DNA of 64,000 nt from DASPKT01 sp035626475 (GCA_035626475.1 DASPNP010000049.1:57124-121123); one strand, 5' to 3'; shown: positions 17,042-25,803, counted from the stretch's first letter. Notes: generated by a model from the letters alone, not told the origin. A program made the numbers and translations.

Positions 17042-17979
17042 CCGAGCAGACGCAACAGAAGCACGTCGCCGTCCTCCTGGGCGGCTGGTCCGCCGAGCGC
17101 GAGGTGTCGCTCGTCAGCGGCGCCTCGGTCGTGGGCGCGCTGGAGAGCGTCGGCTACCGCGTCACGGCGGTGGACGTGCAGCGCGACCTGCTGGGGCTGA
17201 TGAAGGCGCTGCACGGCAATGGCCGTCCCGACGTCATCTTCAACGCCCTGCACGGCCGCGGCGGCGAGGACGGCCTGATCCAGGGCGTGCTGGAGTACCT
17301 GCACGTCCCCTACACGCACTCCGGCGTCATGGCCTCCGCCGTGGCCATGGACAAGGACCTGACCAAGCGCATCCTGGCGACCGTCGGCATGCCGGTCGCC
17401 GAGGGCGTGGTCGCCACGCGCGAGCAGTGCCAGGCCGGCGACGTGCTGCCCCGCCCCTATGTGGTGAAGCCGGTGGACGAGGGTTCCTCGGTCGGCGTCC
17501 GCATCGTGCATCCCGGCGACAATTACGGCGCCGTCGGGGCCGAGGGCTGGGTCTATGGCGAGAAGGTGCTGGTCGAGCGCTACATCCCCGGCCGCGAGCT
17601 GACCGTCGGGATCATGGGCGACCGCGCCCTGGCGGTGACCGAGATCGTGCCGCGCACCGACTTCTTCGACTACAAGGCCAAGTACACCGAGGGCCAGGCG
17701 GTCCATGTCTGCCCGGCGGACATCCCGGCCGATGTGGCCGAGGAGGCCAAGCGCCTGGCGCTGCTGGCGCACAAGACGCTGGGCTGCTCCGGCATCAGCC
17801 GCTCCGACTTCCGCTGGGACGATACCCGGGCCGGCACGGGCGGGCTGTGCTTCCTGGAGATCAACACGCAGCCCGGCTTCACGCCGCTGTCGCTGCTGCC
17901 CGAACAGGCGGCCCATCTGGGCATGTCCTACGCCGACGTCTGCTCCTGGCTGGTGGAGAACGCCAAATGCCACGCGTGA
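17038..17979 (+). CDS. ddl: D-alanine--D-alanine ligase
   Basis: ATP-grasp enzyme that makes the D-Ala-D-Ala used by MurF. The 313-residue protein begins with the VLLGGWSAEREVSLVSG loop, has NALHGRGGEDG, the YTHSGVMASAVAMDKD block, VKPVDEGSSVGV of the ATP-grasp fold, and the metal-binding FLEINTQPGFTPLS near the C-terminus. The start overlaps the stop of the upstream small ORF. It overlaps ftsQ by 13 nt. Confidence 0.97.
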   Translation: MTEQTQQKHVAVLLGGWSAEREVSLVSGASVVGALESVGYRVTAVDVQRDLLGLMKALHGNGRPDVIFNALHGRGGEDGLIQGVLEYLHVPYTHSGVMASAVAMDKDLTKRILATVGMPVAEGVVATREQCQAGDVLPRPYVVKPVDEGSSVGVRIVHPGDNYGAVGAEGWVYGEKVLVERYIPGRELTVGIMGDRALAVTEIVPRTDFFDYKAKYTEGQAVHVCPADIPADVAEEAKRLALLAHKTLGCSGISRSDFRWDDTRAGTGGLCFLEINTQPGFTPLSLLPEQAAHLGMSYADVCSWLVENAKCHA

Positions 17980-18875
17980 GCCCCGATAACGGCCCGGCCG
18001 AGCACAATCCGCGCGCCCGCATGGCCGCCGCCACGCGGCGCATGACCGAGCAGGCCGCCCGCCGCGCCAACCGCCGCCGCGCCCTGCCGCGCTGGACCTT
18101 CGCCGCCGCCCGTGCCGCCCTGTTCGGCGTGCCGCTGCTGGCCGTCGCCGGTGTCGCCCTGTGGGGCTGGTCGTCCGGCTCGCTCGCCACCGCCACGGCA
18201 TCCGCGCGCGAGAGCGTGCTGGAGGTCAGCGCCCGGGCCGGCCTGTCGGTCGGCGAGGTGCTGGTGAAGGGCCGCAAGGAGGCCGAGCGCGAGCAGGTGC
18301 TGGCCGCCCTCGGCGTGCAGCGCGGCACGCCGATCCTGGCCTTCGACCCGCATGCCGCCCGCGCCGCGCTGGAGGCCCTGCCCTGGGTCCAGTCCGCCAC
18401 GGTGGAGCGCCGCCTGCCCGACACGATCTTTGTCAGCCTGGTCGAGCGCGCGCCGATGGCGATCTGGCAGCACGACAAGAAGCTGCACCTGGTCGACGCC
18501 GACGGCGTGGTCCTGACCGACAAGGGGCTGGAGCGCTACCAGGACCTGCCCATCCTGGTGGGCGCCGACGCGCCGCGCTACGGCCGCGACCTGCTGACCG
18601 CCCTGGCCGCCGAGCCGGTGCTGGCCGGCAGGGTCGAGGCCGCCGTGCTGGTCGGCGGCCGCCGCTGGGACCTGCGGCTGGACAACGGCATCGACGTGAA
18701 GCTGCCGGAGCACAATTACGCCGCCGCCCTTCGCCAGCTGGCGACGGTGCAGCAGACCAACGGGGTTCTCGAGCGCGACATCGTCGCGGTCGACCTCCGC
18801 ATTCCCGACCGGCTCGTGGTGCAGACCGCGGCCCAGGCGGCGCAGCGCAAGAACGCGCCGCCGCAGAAGATCTGA
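17967..18875 (+). CDS. ftsQ: cell division protein FtsQ
   Basis: Bitopic division protein linking the FtsL/FtsB subcomplex to early divisome proteins. The 302 residues have an Arg-rich cytoplasmic head, a membrane helix at about 50-67, a periplasmic POTRA domain (VGEVLVKGRKEAEREQVLAAL and following), and the FtsQ domain with ERRLPDTIFVSLVERAP and WQHDKKLHLVDADG. The ATG at 17967 lies inside the end of ddl; a GTG at 17976 and an ATG at 18021 are alternatives. ftsA follows after 13 nt. Confidence 0.95.
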   Translation: MPRVSPDNGPAEHNPRARMAAATRRMTEQAARRANRRRALPRWTFAAARAALFGVPLLAVAGVALWGWSSGSLATATASARESVLEVSARAGLSVGEVLVKGRKEAEREQVLAALGVQRGTPILAFDPHAARAALEALPWVQSATVERRLPDTIFVSLVERAPMAIWQHDKKLHLVDADGVVLTDKGLERYQDLPILVGADAPRYGRDLLTALAAEPVLAGRVEAAVLVGGRRWDLRLDNGIDVKLPEHNYAAALRQLATVQQTNGVLERDIVAVDLRIPDRLVVQTAAQAAQRKNAPPQKI

Positions 18876-18888
18876 GGCAGTCGGGACA

Positions 18889-20172
18889 ATGGCGTTCAAC
18901 GGTTCCCTCAGCGTCCGGTCCAAGCCGAAGCGAGCCCTGCGCGGCGGCACGATCGCCGCGCTGGACGTCGGCAGCAGCAAGGTCGTCTGCTTCATCGCCC
19001 GCGTCGACGATCCCGGCACCGTGCGCGTGGTCGGCATCGGCCACCAGGTGTCGCGCGGCGTGCGCGCCGGCTCCATCATCGACATGGAGCAGGCGGAGAA
19101 CGCCATCGGCACCGCCGTGCACGCCGCCGAGACCATGGCCGGCGAGCAGATCCGCGAGGTGCTGGTCAGCATCTCCGGCGGCCAGCCCGAGAGCCAGACG
19201 CTGACCATCGATACCAACGTCCTGGGCGGCGACATCACCGACAACGACGTGCGCCGGGCGCTGGCCCAGGCGCGCAACCTGACGGTCGCCCCCGACGCCG
19301 AGCTGATCCACTCGATCCCCGTCGGCTATTCGGTCGACGGCTCCAAGGGCATCCGCGATCCGCGCGGGATGGTGGGCGAGCGCCTCGGCGTGCGGCTGCA
19401 CGTCGTCACCGCCGCCGCCGGCCCGGTGCGCAACCTCAACTCCTGCGTCGGCCGCTGCCATCTGGGCGTCGAGGGCTTCGTCATGTCGCCCTTCGCCGCC
19501 GGCCTCGCCTGCCTGGTCGAGGACGAGATGGATTTGGGCGTGACGCTGGTCGACATGGGCGGCGGCACGACCTCCATCGCCGTGTTCTTCGACGGCAAGC
19601 TGGTCTGGTGCGACAGCATCCCGGTGGGCGGCGCGCACGTCACCAACGACATCGCCCGCGGCCTGACCACGCCGCTGGTCCATGCCGAGCGGCTGAAGAC
19701 GCTGTACGGCAGCGCCCTCACCTCCCCCGCCGACGAGCGCGAGATCATCGACGTGCCGCAGGTGGGCGAGGAGGAGCGCGGCCAGGCCAACCACGTCCCG
19801 AAGTCGCTCCTGGTCGGCATCATCCAGCCGCGCATGGAGGAGATCTTCGAACTGGTGCGCGGCCGGTTGGAGGCCTCGGGCTTCGCCAAGATGGCCGGGC
19901 GCCGGGTCGTGCTGACGGGCGGTGCCAGCCAGTTGCCGGGCGTGCGCGACCTGGCGGCCCAGGTCCTGGACAAGCAGGTGCGGATGGGCCGCCCGCTGCG
20001 CATCGGCGGCCTCGCCGAGAGCGTCGGCGGCCCCGCCTTCTCCACCGCCGCCGGCCTGCTGGCCTACGCGGTGCAGCAGCATGCGGAGGCGCCGGCCCTG
20101 GCGCCGCTGATGGAAAGCCAGCCGACGGGCTTCTTCGGGAAGGTCGGCAGCTGGCTCCGCGAGAATTTATGA
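18889..20172 (+). CDS. ftsA: cell division protein FtsA
   Basis: Actin-like ATPase that tethers FtsZ to the membrane. The 427-residue protein has the phosphate-1 motif ALDVGSSKVVCFIA near residue 25, the SISGG block, the phosphate-2 loop LVDMGGGTTSIAVF, the adenosine-site VVLTGGASQLPGV, and an amphipathic C-terminal helix (FFGKVGSWLREN) that would sit on the membrane. It lies directly upstream of ftsZ, as usual, with a 159-bp gap that probably holds an extra ftsZ promoter. Confidence 0.97.
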   Translation: MAFNGSLSVRSKPKRALRGGTIAALDVGSSKVVCFIARVDDPGTVRVVGIGHQVSRGVRAGSIIDMEQAENAIGTAVHAAETMAGEQIREVLVSISGGQPESQTLTIDTNVLGGDITDNDVRRALAQARNLTVAPDAELIHSIPVGYSVDGSKGIRDPRGMVGERLGVRLHVVTAAAGPVRNLNSCVGRCHLGVEGFVMSPFAAGLACLVEDEMDLGVTLVDMGGGTTSIAVFFDGKLVWCDSIPVGGAHVTNDIARGLTTPLVHAERLKTLYGSALTSPADEREIIDVPQVGEEERGQANHVPKSLLVGIIQPRMEEIFELVRGRLEASGFAKMAGRRVVLTGGASQLPGVRDLAAQVLDKQVRMGRPLRIGGLAESVGGPAFSTAAGLLAYAVQQHAEAPALAPLMESQPTGFFGKVGSWLRENL

Positions 20173-20331
20173 GAACCGGCCGGCGTGCGGGAGCGGCGGC
20201 CAGCGCCACGGGGAACGCCTGAGGGGGGAAGCCGTGGCGATAGAGACCGCTCCCAGAAGAGTACCGAACCAAGGCCCTAGCCGGCCGATGACAGACGACA
20301 GAGACACTCCTAGACGAAGGGGGAGACGAGC

Positions 20332-22077
20332 ATGACGATCAAGGTCACCATCCCGACCGCGGACTTCCAGACCCGCCCGCGCATCACGGTCTTCGGCGTC
20401 GGCGGCGCCGGCGGCAACGCCGTGAACAACATGATCCGGGCCAACCTGGAGGGCGTCGAGTTCGTCGTCGCCAACACCGACGCCCAGGCCCTGCAGGGCA
20501 GCCAGGCCACCAAGCGCCTGCAGCTCGGCAACACCATCACCCGGGGCCTCGGCGCCGGCTCGCGCCCCGAGGTCGGCCGCGCCGCCGCCGAGGAGCAGCT
20601 GGAGGAGATCCTCTCCTACCTCGACGGCACCAACATGTGCTTCATCACCGCCGGCATGGGCGGCGGCACCGGCACGGGCGCGGCCCCGGTCATCGCCCGC
20701 GCCGCGCGCGAGCAGGGCATCCTGACCGTCGGCGTGGTGACCAAGCCCTTCCACTTCGAGGGCGCGCACCGCATGCGCCTGGCGGAGTCGGGCATCAACG
20801 AGCTGGCGCAGTACGTCGACACGCTCATCATCATCCCGAACCAGAACCTCTTCCGCATCGCCAACGAGAAGACCACGTTCGCCGACGCCTTCAAGATGGC
20901 CGACGACGTGCTGCACTCCGGCGTGCGCGGCGTGACCGACCTGATGGTCATGCCCGGCCTGATCAACCTGGACTTCGCCGACATCCGCACGGTCATGACC
21001 GAGATGGGCAAGGCGATGATGGGCACCGGCGAGGCCAGCGGCGACCGCCGCGCCATCGACGCCGCCGAGGCCGCCATCTCCAACCCGCTGCTGGACGACG
21101 TGTCGATGAAGGGCGCCCGCGGCGTGCTCATCAACATCACCGGCGGCTACGACATGACCCTGTTCGAGGTCGACGAGGCCGCGAACCGCATCCGCGACGA
21201 GGTCGACCCGGACGCCAACATCATCTTCGGCTCCACCTTCGACCAGGCGCTCGAGGGCAAGATGCGCGTGTCGGTGGTCGCCACCGGCATCGAGGCCGCC
21301 AGCCAGCAGCAGCCGCGCCCGGCCCAGCCGCAGCTGACGGTCGTCGCCGGCGCCGCCCGCCCGGGCATCCCGGCCGCCCCGAGCCGCGCCGCCGCCCCGC
21401 TGACCACGCCGGTCCGCCCGGCCGCCGCCACCTACCACGCCACCCTGACCCCGGCGCCGATGGCCCCGGCCGCCGCGACCATGGCCGCCGCCCCGGTCGC
21501 GCAGGCGCCGGCCGCCCCGATGACCGCGGGCGCCCTGGCCCTGGAGCCGGTCGTCGAGGCCGAGCCGGAGACGGCGCCGGCCGAGGCCGAGCCCGCCGCC
21601 GAGGCGACGCCGGTCGAGGCCGCGCCGCAACCTACTTCCCCGCTGGCCGCCGCCCCGGTGGCCGCCGCTCCGGCGCCGACCGGCTCGGGCCCGCTGCGCG
21701 GCGAGCGCAGCAACGGCGCCTTCATCCCGCCGGCCCCGGCCGGCGCCGGCCCGCGCCTGGGCGCGCCGAACCCGGAGCGCTTCACCGCCCCGTCGGCCGA
21801 CGCGAAGAAGAAGCCCGGCCTGTTCCAGCGCATGTTCGGCTTCGGCGGCGAGGAGCAGCAGGTGCCGCCCGCCGCGCCGCCGTCGGTGCAGCGCCAGCAG
21901 GCCGCCCCGCAGGCTCCGGCGGCCGCCCGCCAGCAGCCCGCCCCGACGCTGGGCGCCGCCCGCCCGACCGCCCCGCAGCAGCCGGGCCTGGGCATCGACG
22001 GCGTCGAGCGCAAGGCCGCCCAGGGCGAGGACGAGCTGCTGGACATCCCGGCCTTCCTGCGCCGTCAGGCGAACTGA
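20332..22077 (+). CDS. ftsZ: cell division protein FtsZ with extended C-terminal linker
   Basis: Tubulin-like GTPase that forms the division ring. The GTPase core (about residues 1-325) has VFGVGGAGGNAVNNM, the tubulin signature GGGTGTG at 110-116 and NLDFADIRTVM. Then comes an Ala/Pro-rich linker of about 240 residues, which makes the protein 581 residues against roughly 380-400 in E. coli. It ends with the conserved FtsA/ZipA-binding tail LLDIPAFLRRQ. The start follows GGGGGAGACG. A strong terminator follows. Long linkers are usual in this bacterial group. Confidence 0.98.
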   Translation: MTIKVTIPTADFQTRPRITVFGVGGAGGNAVNNMIRANLEGVEFVVANTDAQALQGSQATKRLQLGNTITRGLGAGSRPEVGRAAAEEQLEEILSYLDGTNMCFITAGMGGGTGTGAAPVIARAAREQGILTVGVVTKPFHFEGAHRMRLAESGINELAQYVDTLIIIPNQNLFRIANEKTTFADAFKMADDVLHSGVRGVTDLMVMPGLINLDFADIRTVMTEMGKAMMGTGEASGDRRAIDAAEAAISNPLLDDVSMKGARGVLINITGGYDMTLFEVDEAANRIRDEVDPDANIIFGSTFDQALEGKMRVSVVATGIEAASQQQPRPAQPQLTVVAGAARPGIPAAPSRAAAPLTTPVRPAAATYHATLTPAPMAPAAATMAAAPVAQAPAAPMTAGALALEPVVEAEPETAPAEAEPAAEATPVEAAPQPTSPLAAAPVAAAPAPTGSGPLRGERSNGAFIPPAPAGAGPRLGAPNPERFTAPSADAKKKPGLFQRMFGFGGEEQQVPPAAPPSVQRQQAAPQAPAAARQQPAPTLGAARPTAPQQPGLGIDGVERKAAQGEDELLDIPAFLRRQAN

Positions 22078-22118
22078 GCGGATCGGGTTACCACCTTTCG
22101 CAGCTGCAACAATCCGGA

Positions 22119-22149
22119 AGCCGGCCCATCACGGGCCGGCTTTCTTTTT
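22119..22149 (+). terminator. rho-independent terminator after ftsZ
   Basis: AGCCGGCCC (22119-22127) pairs with GGGCCGGCT (22133-22141) around a 5-nt loop, followed by a T-rich run to 22149. It closes the dcw operon and separates it from lpxC. Confidence 0.9.
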
Positions 22150-22398
22150 CGCGCGATCCATCGTCTAATGGCGCCGCTTCCGCCTTCACCGTTCGGATCA
22201 AGCACTTACCTGGATTTGTACGGTTCGCGCGGCGTAACAATCAGTAACAAAGAGTGATTTGAGGACTTTACCCCGCCCGTCTACCTATGCATCGGGGCGT
22301 ATCGGCGATGGCGCGCTGCAGCATTGGCTGGATCGCGGCGGACTGGTTCGCGACGATCGGGTTCTGTCCGCGCGCCGTCGCAAAGAGGGAAGTCACAC
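22150..22398 (+). promoter_or_regulatory. leader region of lpxC with a phased direct repeat
   Basis: No gene is seen. GTAACAA occurs at 22234-22240 and 22244-22250, a 10-bp period typical of OmpR/PhoB-family response regulator sites. The area around 22195-22265 is A/T-richer than its surroundings and may hold the promoter. AGAGGGA at 22384-22390 is the ribosome-binding site for lpxC. Confidence 0.45.
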
Positions 22399-23358
22399 GT
22401 GTCCTATGAAGGCGAAGCGGCATCCGTGTCGTTCCAGCAGACCCTGAAGGGCCCGATCAACTGCACCGGCATCGGCCTGCATTCCGGCAGCCGCGTCGGC
22501 ATGACCCTGGTCCCCGCCGCCGCCGGTTCCGGCATCAATTTCGTCCGCACCGACCTGCTGGCCTCCGGCCGCGGCCTGGCCGAGGCGACCGTGCCCGCCC
22601 GTTGGGACGCCGTGGTCGACACCCGCCTGTGCACCGTCGTCGGCAATGCCACCGGCGTGACCGTCGGCACGGTGGAGCATCTGATGTCGGCCCTGCGCGG
22701 CTGCGGCATCGACAATCTGACCGTCGAGCTGGACGGGCCGGAAGTGCCGGTCATGGACGGCAGCGCCGCGCCCTTCGTCTTCCTCGTGGAATGCTCGGGC
22801 ATCCAGGTCCAGGACCAGCCGCGCCGCCTGCTGCGCGTGCTGAAGGAGGTCTCGGTCGTGGAGGGCGAGAAGAGCGCCGTCCTGACCCCGGCCGCCGCCC
22901 CCGGCTTCAGCTTCGAGATCGACTTCGACAGCGCCGTGGTGCGCCGGCAGGAGGGCCATCTGCGCCTGACCGCCAGCAGCTTCAAGGCCGAGGTCGCCCG
23001 CGCCCGCACCTTCGGCTTCCTGCACGAGGTCGACATGATGCGCCGCGCCGGCCTGGCCCGCGGCGGCTCGCTGGACAACGCCATCGTCATCAGCGGCGAC
23101 CGCGTGATGAACGAGGGCGGCCTGCGCTACAAGGACGAGTTCGTCCGCCACAAGATCCTGGACGCGGTGGGCGACCTGTACCTCGCCGGCGCGCCGATCC
23201 TGGGCCACTACAGCGGCATCCGCGCCGGCCACGCGCTGAACAACAAGCTGCTGCGCGCGCTCTTCGCCGACGCCTCCGCCTGGCGCCTGGAGGAGCCGGT
23301 CGCCCCGGCCTCCACCGCCGACGGCTGGACCGCGCCGCGCCTCGCCGCCTCGGCCTGA
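22399..23358 (+). CDS. lpxC: UDP-3-O-acyl-N-acetylglucosamine deacetylase LpxC
   Basis: Zinc deacetylase that performs the committed step of lipid A synthesis. The 319-residue protein shows GIGLHSG near residue 27, the zinc ligand His94 in TVEHLMSAL, the second metal motif HKILD at 251-255 and the ILGHYSGIRAGHALNN block. GTG at 22399 is taken as start because AGAGGGA precedes it; the ATG a few bases on is out of frame. It follows ftsZ as in many proteobacteria, here with its own leader. Confidence 0.97.
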   Translation: MSYEGEAASVSFQQTLKGPINCTGIGLHSGSRVGMTLVPAAAGSGINFVRTDLLASGRGLAEATVPARWDAVVDTRLCTVVGNATGVTVGTVEHLMSALRGCGIDNLTVELDGPEVPVMDGSAAPFVFLVECSGIQVQDQPRRLLRVLKEVSVVEGEKSAVLTPAAAPGFSFEIDFDSAVVRRQEGHLRLTASSFKAEVARARTFGFLHEVDMMRRAGLARGGSLDNAIVISGDRVMNEGGLRYKDEFVRHKILDAVGDLYLAGAPILGHYSGIRAGHALNNKLLRALFADASAWRLEEPVAPASTADGWTAPRLAASA

Positions 23359-23377
23359 CGTCCTACCCGGCTCCACA

Positions 23378-23424
23378 AACAAGAAAGCCGCGGTCCCCAC
23401 CCCGGGGGCCGCGGCTTTCTTGTT
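23378..23424. terminator. bidirectional terminator between lpxC and the small-protein operon
   Basis: A perfect 16-bp stem: AACAAGAAAGCCGCGG (23378-23393) pairs with the complement at 23409-23424. The A-rich and T-rich arms would serve both lpxC on the plus strand and the convergent minus-strand genes. Confidence 0.85.
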
Positions 23425-23449
23425 GGTGGCCGGCCGTGATGCCGGCGGC

Positions 23450-23578
23450 TCAGAACAGCAGGTTCAGGCTGATGGTCATGAGCAGGGCGACGCCGAGGAC
23501 GGTGGCGCCCTCCAGGAACTCGCCGGCGGTCGGCAGGGCGTCGTAGAGGCTGGCGGCGGAGGCGGTCAGGGCGGTCAT
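23450..23578 (-). CDS. small tail-anchored-like membrane protein, 42 aa (paralogue B)
   Basis: A 42-residue ORF starting MTALTAS, with a C-terminal hydrophobic segment of about 22 residues beginning FLEGATVLGVALL and ending SLNLLF. GGGAG lies 8-9 nt upstream of the ATG. Over its last 29 residues it matches the upstream neighbour at 16 positions, with ALP, EF-EG, MT and SLN shared, so the two are tandem paralogues. It starts 28 bp after that gene and ends just before the bidirectional terminator, so the pair is an operon. I know no function for it. Confidence 0.75.
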   Translation of the reverse strand: MTALTASAASLYDALPTAGEFLEGATVLGVALLMTISLNLLF

Positions 23579-23606
23579 GGCTTAGTCTCCCGGGTCTGGT
23601 GGCGGA

Positions 23607-23765
23607 TCAGAACATGGCGTTCAGGCTGAAGGTCATGACGGCGGCGACGCTCAGCGCGGCGGTGCCCTCGATGAATTCCTCGACCTTCGGCAGGGCGGCG
23701 ACGAGGCGGGCGAGGAAGCCCTGGTCCTGGGTGGCAGTCTCGAAGGAGGCGGTCAGCTTGGTCAT
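23607..23765 (-). CDS. small tail-anchored-like membrane protein, 52 aa (paralogue A)
   Basis: A 52-residue ORF starting MTKLTAS, then a polar amphipathic stretch, then ALPKVEEFIEG and a hydrophobic C-terminal segment ending SLNAMF. GGAG sits about 8 nt before the ATG; an in-frame upstream ATG would add 40 residues but ignores this site and the promoter. It is the first gene of a two-gene operon with its paralogue. A perfect sigma-54 promoter lies about 45 bp upstream of the start codon, giving a leader of about 33 nt. No function can be assigned. Confidence 0.78.
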   Translation of the reverse strand: MTKLTASFETATQDQGFLARLVAALPKVEEFIEGTAALSVAAVMTFSLNAMF

Positions 23766-23808
23766 TTCGGTGTCTCCGGGGTTCGGTGTGTCTCGATGAA
23801 CCTGTAAG

Positions 23809-23824
23809 AGCAACCGCCGTGCCA
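23809..23824 (-). promoter_or_regulatory. sigma-54 (-24/-12) promoter of the small-protein operon
   Basis: The minus strand reads TGGCACG-N4-TTGCT, an exact match to the RpoN consensus, followed by CTTA. The -24 GG is at 23822-23823 and the -12 GC at 23810-23811. The start codon of the 52-aa gene lies at 23765. Confidence 0.85.
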
Positions 23825-23973
23825 ACTCCGGTGGACCCAGGAAATTGGCCCCTTCCCCACCCAACTTCGCGGGCCTTTGGCGCATTCATGGCGAAATAGT
23901 GGCGCGCACCGCGATGCCGGTAGCGTCGTACGCCATCGATTGCGGATGCGCAGGCTGTTCACGGACGGACGCA

Positions 23974-24014
23974 CTGTCCGGAATCGGACAGGCGGAGCGT
24001 TCGCGGGCGGACAG
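23974..24014. promoter_or_regulatory. candidate enhancer-binding-protein sites (CTGTCCG/CGGACAG)
   Basis: CTGTCCGGAATCGGACAG (23974-23991) is a palindrome with 7-bp arms. CGGACAGGCGG recurs at 23985 and 24008, 23 bp apart. The sites lie about 150-190 bp upstream of the sigma-54 promoter, the usual distance for activators of RpoN promoters. Function is inferred. Confidence 0.5.
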
Positions 24015-24021
24015 GCGGCCG

Positions 24022-24948
24022 TCAGCCGCCGGCCCAGACCTTGGTGGTGAGATAGTGGCTGGCAAGGAACCGGTAGAGCTCGGAGAGGTGCCACACCGCC
24101 TCCTCCTTCGCCGGGTTCAGCGTGCGCCAACTGTCCGGGATGCCGGCCCAGACCATGCTCTCGTAATGCAGCGCGTCGCGGGTCCGGCGCAGCAGCTTCA
24201 GCGTCGGCTCGAACTGCTTCAGCGCGTTCACCGGCTCGCCCACCGCCATGTCGATGTCGTCGAACTGCTTGGAGAACTGGGCGATCGGGGTCTTCAGCAG
24301 ATCCTGGATGCGCTTCAGCTGGTAGTCGAGCTCGCGGTCGCCCCGGTACAGCTTCCCCATCTCGCGCAGCTTGCGGGCGATGTCGAACAGCGGCTTGAAA
24401 TGGTCGCGCAACGCCTCGAGATAGGCCAGCTCATTGGCCAGGATCTCGATCCGGTCGACCACCTCCTGCTTGCGCGTCGGCGGCAGCCCGACCAGCTCGG
24501 CGATGTCGGTGGCGGCCTCGCGCATGCGGCGCTTGGCCTCCTCCCCCTCGTCCACCACGGCGAGGCCCTGGCGGGCGCCGGTGATCGCCTTAAGGATGGC
24601 CGAGCCGATCTTGATCAGGGCGAAGTCGCGGTGGCGGTCGTCGATCTGCCAGGACGCCGTGCCGTCCAGGATCTCCGAGGGGATCTTGTCCCCGTGCCGG
24701 ATGATGCGGACATGCTTCAGCGACGAGGCGACGGTGCGCAGCAGCAGTCCGTCGGGGCTGTCGGCCGGGATGCCGAACATGTCCTGGACCTTGGACAGCG
24801 GAATGGCCCCCCGCGCGTCGCCCAGGTCGACCTGCAGCACCGGCTCCATCATGGACCCCGACAGGGTGAACAGCGCGTTCTCCAGCCGCAGCGCGCGGTG
24901 CTGGAAATCGAAGACCGTCGATCTGGCGGAGGGCGGGGCGTCTGACAC
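24022..24948 (-). CDS. conserved hypothetical protein, alpha-helical, 308 aa
   Basis: A 308-residue soluble protein without signal peptide or membrane segment. The first 100 residues look alpha/beta (for example ALFTLSGSMMEPVLQVDLG and HVRIIRHGDKIP); the rest is strongly helical, with EILANELAYLEALRDHF and DYQLKRIQDLLKTPIAQF suggesting coiled-coil packing. I do not recognise a named family. It is transcribed away from the downstream binding-protein gene and is separated from the small-protein operon by the CGGACAG sites. Codon use is ordinary for this genome. Confidence 0.85.
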   Translation of the reverse strand: MSDAPPSARSTVFDFQHRALRLENALFTLSGSMMEPVLQVDLGDARGAIPLSKVQDMFGIPADSPDGLLLRTVASSLKHVRIIRHGDKIPSEILDGTASWQIDDRHRDFALIKIGSAILKAITGARQGLAVVDEGEEAKRRMREAATDIAELVGLPPTRKQEVVDRIEILANELAYLEALRDHFKPLFDIARKLREMGKLYRGDRELDYQLKRIQDLLKTPIAQFSKQFDDIDMAVGEPVNALKQFEPTLKLLRRTRDALHYESMVWAGIPDSWRTLNPAKEEAVWHLSELYRFLASHYLTTKVWAGG

Positions 24949-25044
24949 GTCGACTTCTTCCGGAAGCGGGGCGGAACGCTACTACCGCGCCATTCTTCCC
25001 AGGCATATACTTCGGTCGGGTTAATCCTGCCATGGGAGGGAACG

Positions 25045-25803
25045 ATGAGGGGGCGCATTCCGGGGATGCTTTTCCTGACGGCCGGGCTGCTGGCGTCGGC
25101 GCCGGCGGCGGCCGAGGCGGTGAAGCTGACCTCGCTCGACTGGCCGCCCTTCAGCGGCGCCTCCCTCCCCCTCCAGGGTGCCACCACCGCGGTGGTGCAG
25201 GAGGTCTTCAAGGCCAGCGGCGACGCGGTGACGGTGGAGTTCCTGCCCTGGCAGCGCGCGGTCGACACGGCGCTGAAGGGCCAGGGCTACGCCGGCTACT
25301 TCCCTGAGTATTTCAGCAAGGAGCTGGCGGACGGCAGCTGCAACTTCTCCAAGCCGATCGGCTCAAGCCCGCTGGGCTTCGTCGAGCTGAAGGCGGCGCC
25401 CGTCACCTGGGCCACGCTCTCCGACCTGAAGGGCAAGGCGATCGGCACGGTGCAGGGCTATGTCAACGAGGCGGAGTTCGATCGCATGGCGGCGGCCGGC
25501 GAGCTCACCGTCGACCCCGCCCCCGACGACGCCACCAACCTGCGCAAGGTCGCGGCGGGGCACCTGCCGCTGGCGGTCATCGACCGCAACGTCATGGAAT
25601 ATCTGCTGGCCTTCGACCCCGCCCTGAAGGCGGTGCGCGACAAGCTGCGCTTCAACGCCAAGGTGCTGGAGACCAAGGATCTGCTGATCTGCTTCCGCAA
25701 GGACGCCGCCGGCGCCGCCGCGCGCGACCGCTTCGACAAGGGGCTGGCGAAGGTCAATGTCGGCGCGGTCATGTCCGAGGCGCTGAGCATGATGAACCGC
25801 TGA
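25045..25803 (+). CDS. periplasmic solute-binding protein (SBP family 3-like)
   Basis: A 252-residue exported protein resembling bacterial extracellular solute-binding family 3 proteins, which bind small polar molecules such as amino acids. The signal peptide covers about residues 1-23 (hydrophobic LFLTAGLLASAPAAA, cleavage after AEA). The mature part shows LTSLDWPPFSG, WQRAVDTALKGQGYAGYFPE and LSDLKGKAIGTVQGY, all typical. No permease or ATPase genes adjoin it, so it may be a sensor-type or orphan binding protein. Ligand unknown. GGAGGGAACG precedes the ATG. Confidence 0.85.
   Translation: MRGRIPGMLFLTAGLLASAPAAAEAVKLTSLDWPPFSGASLPLQGATTAVVQEVFKASGDAVTVEFLPWQRAVDTALKGQGYAGYFPEYFSKELADGSCNFSKPIGSSPLGFVELKAAPVTWATLSDLKGKAIGTVQGYVNEAEFDRMAAAGELTVDPAPDDATNLRKVAAGHLPLAVIDRNVMEYLLAFDPALKAVRDKLRFNAKVLETKDLLICFRKDAAGAAARDRFDKGLAKVNVGAVMSEALSMMNR

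Noticed and set aside
23974..23991. Terminator for the 308-aa gene
   Set aside because: The palindrome is short with no T run; the repeated CGGACAG and its distance to the sigma-54 promoter suit an activator site better.
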